Below the pieces are notes generated by a model. That model was not told the origin of the DNA. It made no database searches and was given only the letters and a program-made list of their open reading frames with translations. A stretch of 64,000 bases of DNA from contig CALJLN010000051.1 of the NCBI GenBank assembly GCA_937982565.1, positions 35,564-99,563 of the forward strand, read 5' to 3'. Both the position numbers and the translations under genes were made by a program. This document shows positions 62,301-64,000 of the stretch, piece after piece. The stretch's first letter is position 1; each line of letters starts with the position of its first letter. This DNA comes from UBA2421 sp002343075. Lineage in GTDB: Bacteria > Planctomycetota > Phycisphaerae > Tepidisphaerales > Tepidisphaeraceae.

Positions 62301-63031
62301 TCGGCGCCGAAGTTGAACGACATCGTGCCGGTGGCGTTTTGGAACCCCAGCACGCCGCTGCTGACGGTGTGGATTCCACCGTTAAGGAAGATGTGGCCGT
62401 TGGGCGCGATGCCCAGCACACCGCCGTTGTTGATCGAGGTGGCGCTGGTGTCGAGCAGGCCGCTGACGAACGAGGCGGAGGTGCTGGAGTGCTGGATGCT
62501 TCCGCGAAGCGTGTTGCCGGAATCGACGGTGAACGAACCGTTACCGCCGAGACTGACTATGCCGCTGTCGTAGGTCGACGAACCAGAGACCACCAGGCTG
62601 GTCGTGTCGGTGATGTTGGTAAGCGGGGTAAAGACGTCCAGCCCCTGGGTTCGAAGGTTTCCACCCAAGCCGACGTTAACGATGGTGACGTCGGTGTTGA
62701 CCCGCAACCGTTCATTGCTCGACACACCGAAGAAGGTCCAGACATCGGTCAGGTTCCCACCACCGTCTGTGGTACGGCCGGAAATGAGAAGTTGGTTAAT
62801 CGTCACCGTGCCCGAGCCGAATTCCGGGCCAGAAGCCGGCAGGGCGGTTGAAAAAACCGCCCGATCGCCCGCACCCGCGACGAAGAACAGTTGCCAGTTG
62901 AGTGGGTCGGTAAAGCCGGCACCGAAGGGATTGGCCCCAACCCAGAACGCATCCGCAGCTTTGGCAGCAGCAGGAACCAACGACAACGCGGCGACGGCAG
63001 ACAACAACGCAGTTTTGCGGACGGCTTTCAT
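59393..63031 (-). CDS. Giant PEP-CTERM-like/dockerin beta-strand-repeat surface protein E
   Basis: A 1212-residue protein. Signal peptide (LLSAVAALSLVPAAAKAA), then a beta-repeat body that holds four copies of a unit of about 183 residues (starting near residues 267, 453, 633 and 817 with IRVTSGG, LRITNGG, IRVTNAG, LRITNGG). The shared C-terminal module (NAMIVDYTGTSPFASI, GLWNGNGVTSS), EF-hand-like loops (DANLSGQVNLDDF; NFDGLTNLDDF) and a tail in which the PEP motif reads VPEV (VPEVSAFTAIMALLGSAGLFGRSRCARA) follow. The tail is therefore a weak PEP-CTERM. It lies 120 bp upstream of protein D on the same strand. Confidence 0.82.
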   Translation of the reverse strand: MKAVRKTALLSAVAALSLVPAAAKAADAFWVGANPFGAGFTDPLNWQLFFVAGAGDRAVFSTALPASGPEFGSGTVTINQLLISGRTTDGGGNLTDVWTFFGVSSNERLRVNTDVTIVNVGLGGNLRTQGLDVFTPLTNITDTTSLVVSGSSTYDSGIVSLGGNGSFTVDSGNTLRGSIQHSSTSASFVSGLLDTSATSINNGGVLGIAPNGHIFLNGGIHTVSSGVLGFQNATGTMSFNFGAELRITGSGSLDFLSSHEFENGAAIRVTSGGRVVGASFLDLGISGTGSLSVDGFGSSISAASSSSFWGGGTNGVATVSFSNSGAGTISNLNVAQSNGSRGDVQILSSAQLTTNSSLLVGPGTGTSSLARITVNGGTLDNTASATFRNGGQLVMSSGGVNFTGDATFSTGSTFTMSGGNVNLTAGRTLNIAGGIVNRTGGSGLSSLPNGSTLRITNGGQFTTNSFYDIANGFATGTMLVDGAGSRFNSTASTTDWGQNTGNFATITFSNGGVGTYTGGLQISDNGGRAVVNLLSGGQLNANNLIVGSAGAAATITIAGGTLNTLSAAQFNNGALVNLTSGGLLLNGNTTFNTGATLNRTGGNLTLATGQTLAFNGGVGTTNSSLGLPNGASIRVTNAGRFDLGGFLDIGSGVATGSLAVDGANSRITALGTSDWGANSGNTATVTFSNSGAGTFNTLRLARFGGTANFSVNSNATVTAANFEAGTTGATALIQVNGGTLHATNQAIFANGANVSTSGNGVLLMGGNSTFFTGSTFNGTSSASNSGLQWADGTTLAFDGGAGTIAAIGSGVPNNGSLRITNGGSFTANENFNVFSGTQSLLVDGANSKLFIKNTTSTFNFWDGGTKTVEFTNSGAGTVTGGIGFANFGGIGTLNISTGGVLTTGQMFVADNGAATININGATLRSTSSILIGRGTTGIGTINITGGGTLQADGGIFTTDQTATNRAIINVNGGTLRSNTNSNINGGATLNFSSGTVNIAGTLGVGIVQQNARVLLTPGGNKVLRVGGLSIPAANGGKVDLSDNAMIVDYTGTSPFASIGLLIATGRNGGLWNGNGVTSSTAAGNPLVTLGIVEASEIGGPSSFLGQPIDNTAILTRYTFIGDANLSGQVNLDDFTALAAGFGLPSTRWASGDFNFDGLTNLDDFTALAANFGLSLPAELPRAAAVPEVSAFTAIMALLGSAGLFGRSRCARA

Positions 63032-63308
63032 CGACTTTCTCCTTCTCTATGACTTAGGCGTGACGTGCGAGAGTGGTCGCAGAATAACACAAACCCGTAA
63101 ACACAGTCGAAATATCTCCCGACCGCGGGCGTCTCATTCAGACTGATATACGCAAACGCTCACGCAAACGCTGCGCGGAAAATTCGGAAACCGGCGAATT
63201 GCAAAGCTGGGTAAACTATGCGGGATCGCGGCGTTAGAATGCACAGGTGGAGCGTCAGCAGGAGATGCGGAAGGTTACCTTGCGGAGTTTAGGTAGTACT
63301 ATTGTCTC
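63032..63308. other. Intergenic region between divergent genes
   Basis: No gene seen. TACTAT at 63297-63302 is a candidate -10 for the DUF1801 gene. The upstream region of protein E has no obvious promoter. Confidence 0.4.
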
Positions 63309-63740
63309 GTGAGCCCTGCCGCCGCTAAATCCCATCGGAGAAAGCACTTGAACCCGGACATTCTCAAATACAATCAATCGCTGTCAGCCGACGACAAAGC
63401 CATCTGCGATCTGCTCGCCGCCGAGATTGTTGGCGGGCTGACGGGGGCGGAGGGGAAAGTGTGGCATGCCCACCCGGTCTGGTTTCTGGATGGCAATCCC
63501 ATCGTCGGCTACAGCAGACAAAAGGCCGGCATCCGGCTGATGTTCTGGAGCGGTGCCGGCTTCGATGAGCCAAAGCTCGCTGTGGTCGGCAACAAGTTCA
63601 AAGACGCCTCGATCTTCTACACCAGCGCCTCCGAGATCAAAACAACTGCCCTGCAGCGGTGGCTGCGCAAGGCGAAGAGGATCCAGTGGGATTACAAGAA
63701 CATCGTACGAAGAAAAGGACGATTGGAGCGGCTGAAGTGA
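63309..63740 (+). CDS. DUF1801 (YdhG-like) domain protein
   Basis: A 143-residue soluble protein. LSADDKAICDLLAAEIVGGLTGAEGKVWHAHPVWFLDGNPIVGYSRQKAGIRLMFW fits the DUF1801/YdhG-like fold of small proteins of unknown role. The C-terminus is strongly basic (LRKAKRIQWDYKNIVRRKGRLERLK). The start is probably GTG 63309, with TACTAT ending 6 bases upstream and no Shine-Dalgarno, suggesting a leaderless mRNA. Confidence 0.7.
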   Translation: MSPAAAKSHRRKHLNPDILKYNQSLSADDKAICDLLAAEIVGGLTGAEGKVWHAHPVWFLDGNPIVGYSRQKAGIRLMFWSGAGFDEPKLAVVGNKFKDASIFYTSASEIKTTALQRWLRKAKRIQWDYKNIVRRKGRLERLK

Positions 63741-64000
63741 AGGCGAACGACGGAAACAACAAGCAAGGTCAGCACGACTCTGCGGGCCACTGCTGCTGGT
63801 GAAGAGTTAACATTGCGTCTGGTTCTGCTCCATTCATTATTTTCGTCCGTCCTGGGGCAAAGTGCTTACAATACAAGCAGTTGCGCCGCCGCGCGGCGTC
63901 GCGGGATGGTTGTGTTATCTGGACCGAGCGGTCCGTATAATAAGTGGTTGAACTAAACCGCTGCGCGGTGGGCGCGGCGGTTTTGCGTTTTGAGCGGTTC
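63741..64000. other. Window end: -10-like element and terminator-like hairpin
   Basis: No gene seen. GGACCGAGCGGTCC at 63921-63934 is an almost perfect palindrome, directly followed by TATAAT at 63936-63941. A hairpin follows at 63956-63982. Confidence 0.4.
63956..63982 (+). terminator. Terminator-like hairpin
   Basis: An 11-bp stem (AACCGCTGCGC with GCGCGGCGGTT, one U-G pair) and a 5-base loop, followed by TTGCGTTTTG. It lies about 220 bases after the DUF1801 gene, so it may end that transcript or a short RNA that starts near 63948. Confidence 0.5.

Noticed and set aside
1..64000. tRNA, rRNA or riboswitch genes
   Set aside because: Scanning for T-loop (GGTTCGAATC-like) and rRNA core sequences by eye gave nothing credible; a covariance-model search would be needed to be certain.

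Overview
The window is GC-rich bacterial DNA that most likely comes from a planctomycete, probably of the class Phycisphaerae. The evidence is the combination of five surface proteins with LEPRxLLS-type N-terminal signals, six proteins with PEP-CTERM tails, dockerin-like paired EF-hand repeats, a large set of type II pseudopilins, CxxCGYxL zinc-ribbon membrane proteins and an ECF-like sigma factor next to a Ser/Thr kinase. No rRNA, tRNA or CRISPR array was seen. The assignment rests on protein style, not on a marker gene.

Left part (1-10.2 kb): the 3' end of a phage-type terminase large subunit, then parB. A 16-bp palindrome, TGTTCCGCGCGGAACA, occurs inside parB, three times just downstream of it at exact 46-bp spacing, and once more at 34.2 kb. 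I read these as this organism's parS sites. Then come a ferredoxin-NADP reductase, a small protein overlapping a MOSC protein, a fumarylacetoacetate-hydrolase-family enzyme, a phosphodiesterase-TPR protein, a small PEP-CTERM protein with its own terminator, and a Gfo/Idh/MocA oxidoreductase.

Secretion block (10.2-19.9 kb): a GspF/PilC platform protein followed by seven type II pseudopilin genes on the plus strand. Several junctions carry octamer tandem repeats that are translated as part of the prepilin leaders. The ATPase, secretin and prepilin peptidase are not in the window.

Middle (20-34.2 kb): a protein of unknown function, two zinc-ribbon membrane proteins, DAHP synthase, and four LEPRxLLS-type surface proteins (kelch propeller, two RTX or RTX-only proteins, delta-60 plus RTX). 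There is also a previously untracked 38-residue membrane protein, a glycosyltransferase-epimerase pair, and a membrane-anchored protein of unknown function.

Island (34.3-36.1 kb): a SUKH-like gene and a truncated transposase between two inverted copies of a 17-bp hairpin sequence, next to the distant parS-like site.

Right part (36.1-64 kb): an M24 peptidase, an RlmI-type methyltransferase and an SDR protein, then five very large PEP-CTERM/dockerin beta-strand-repeat proteins on the minus strand. These are interrupted by a plus-strand group made of a sigma factor, a kinase, a giant LEPRxLL protein and an acetyltransferase. All six giants share one C-terminal module followed by paired EF-hands, although they belong to two different surface-protein classes. 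A DUF1801-like gene and a terminator-like hairpin close the window.
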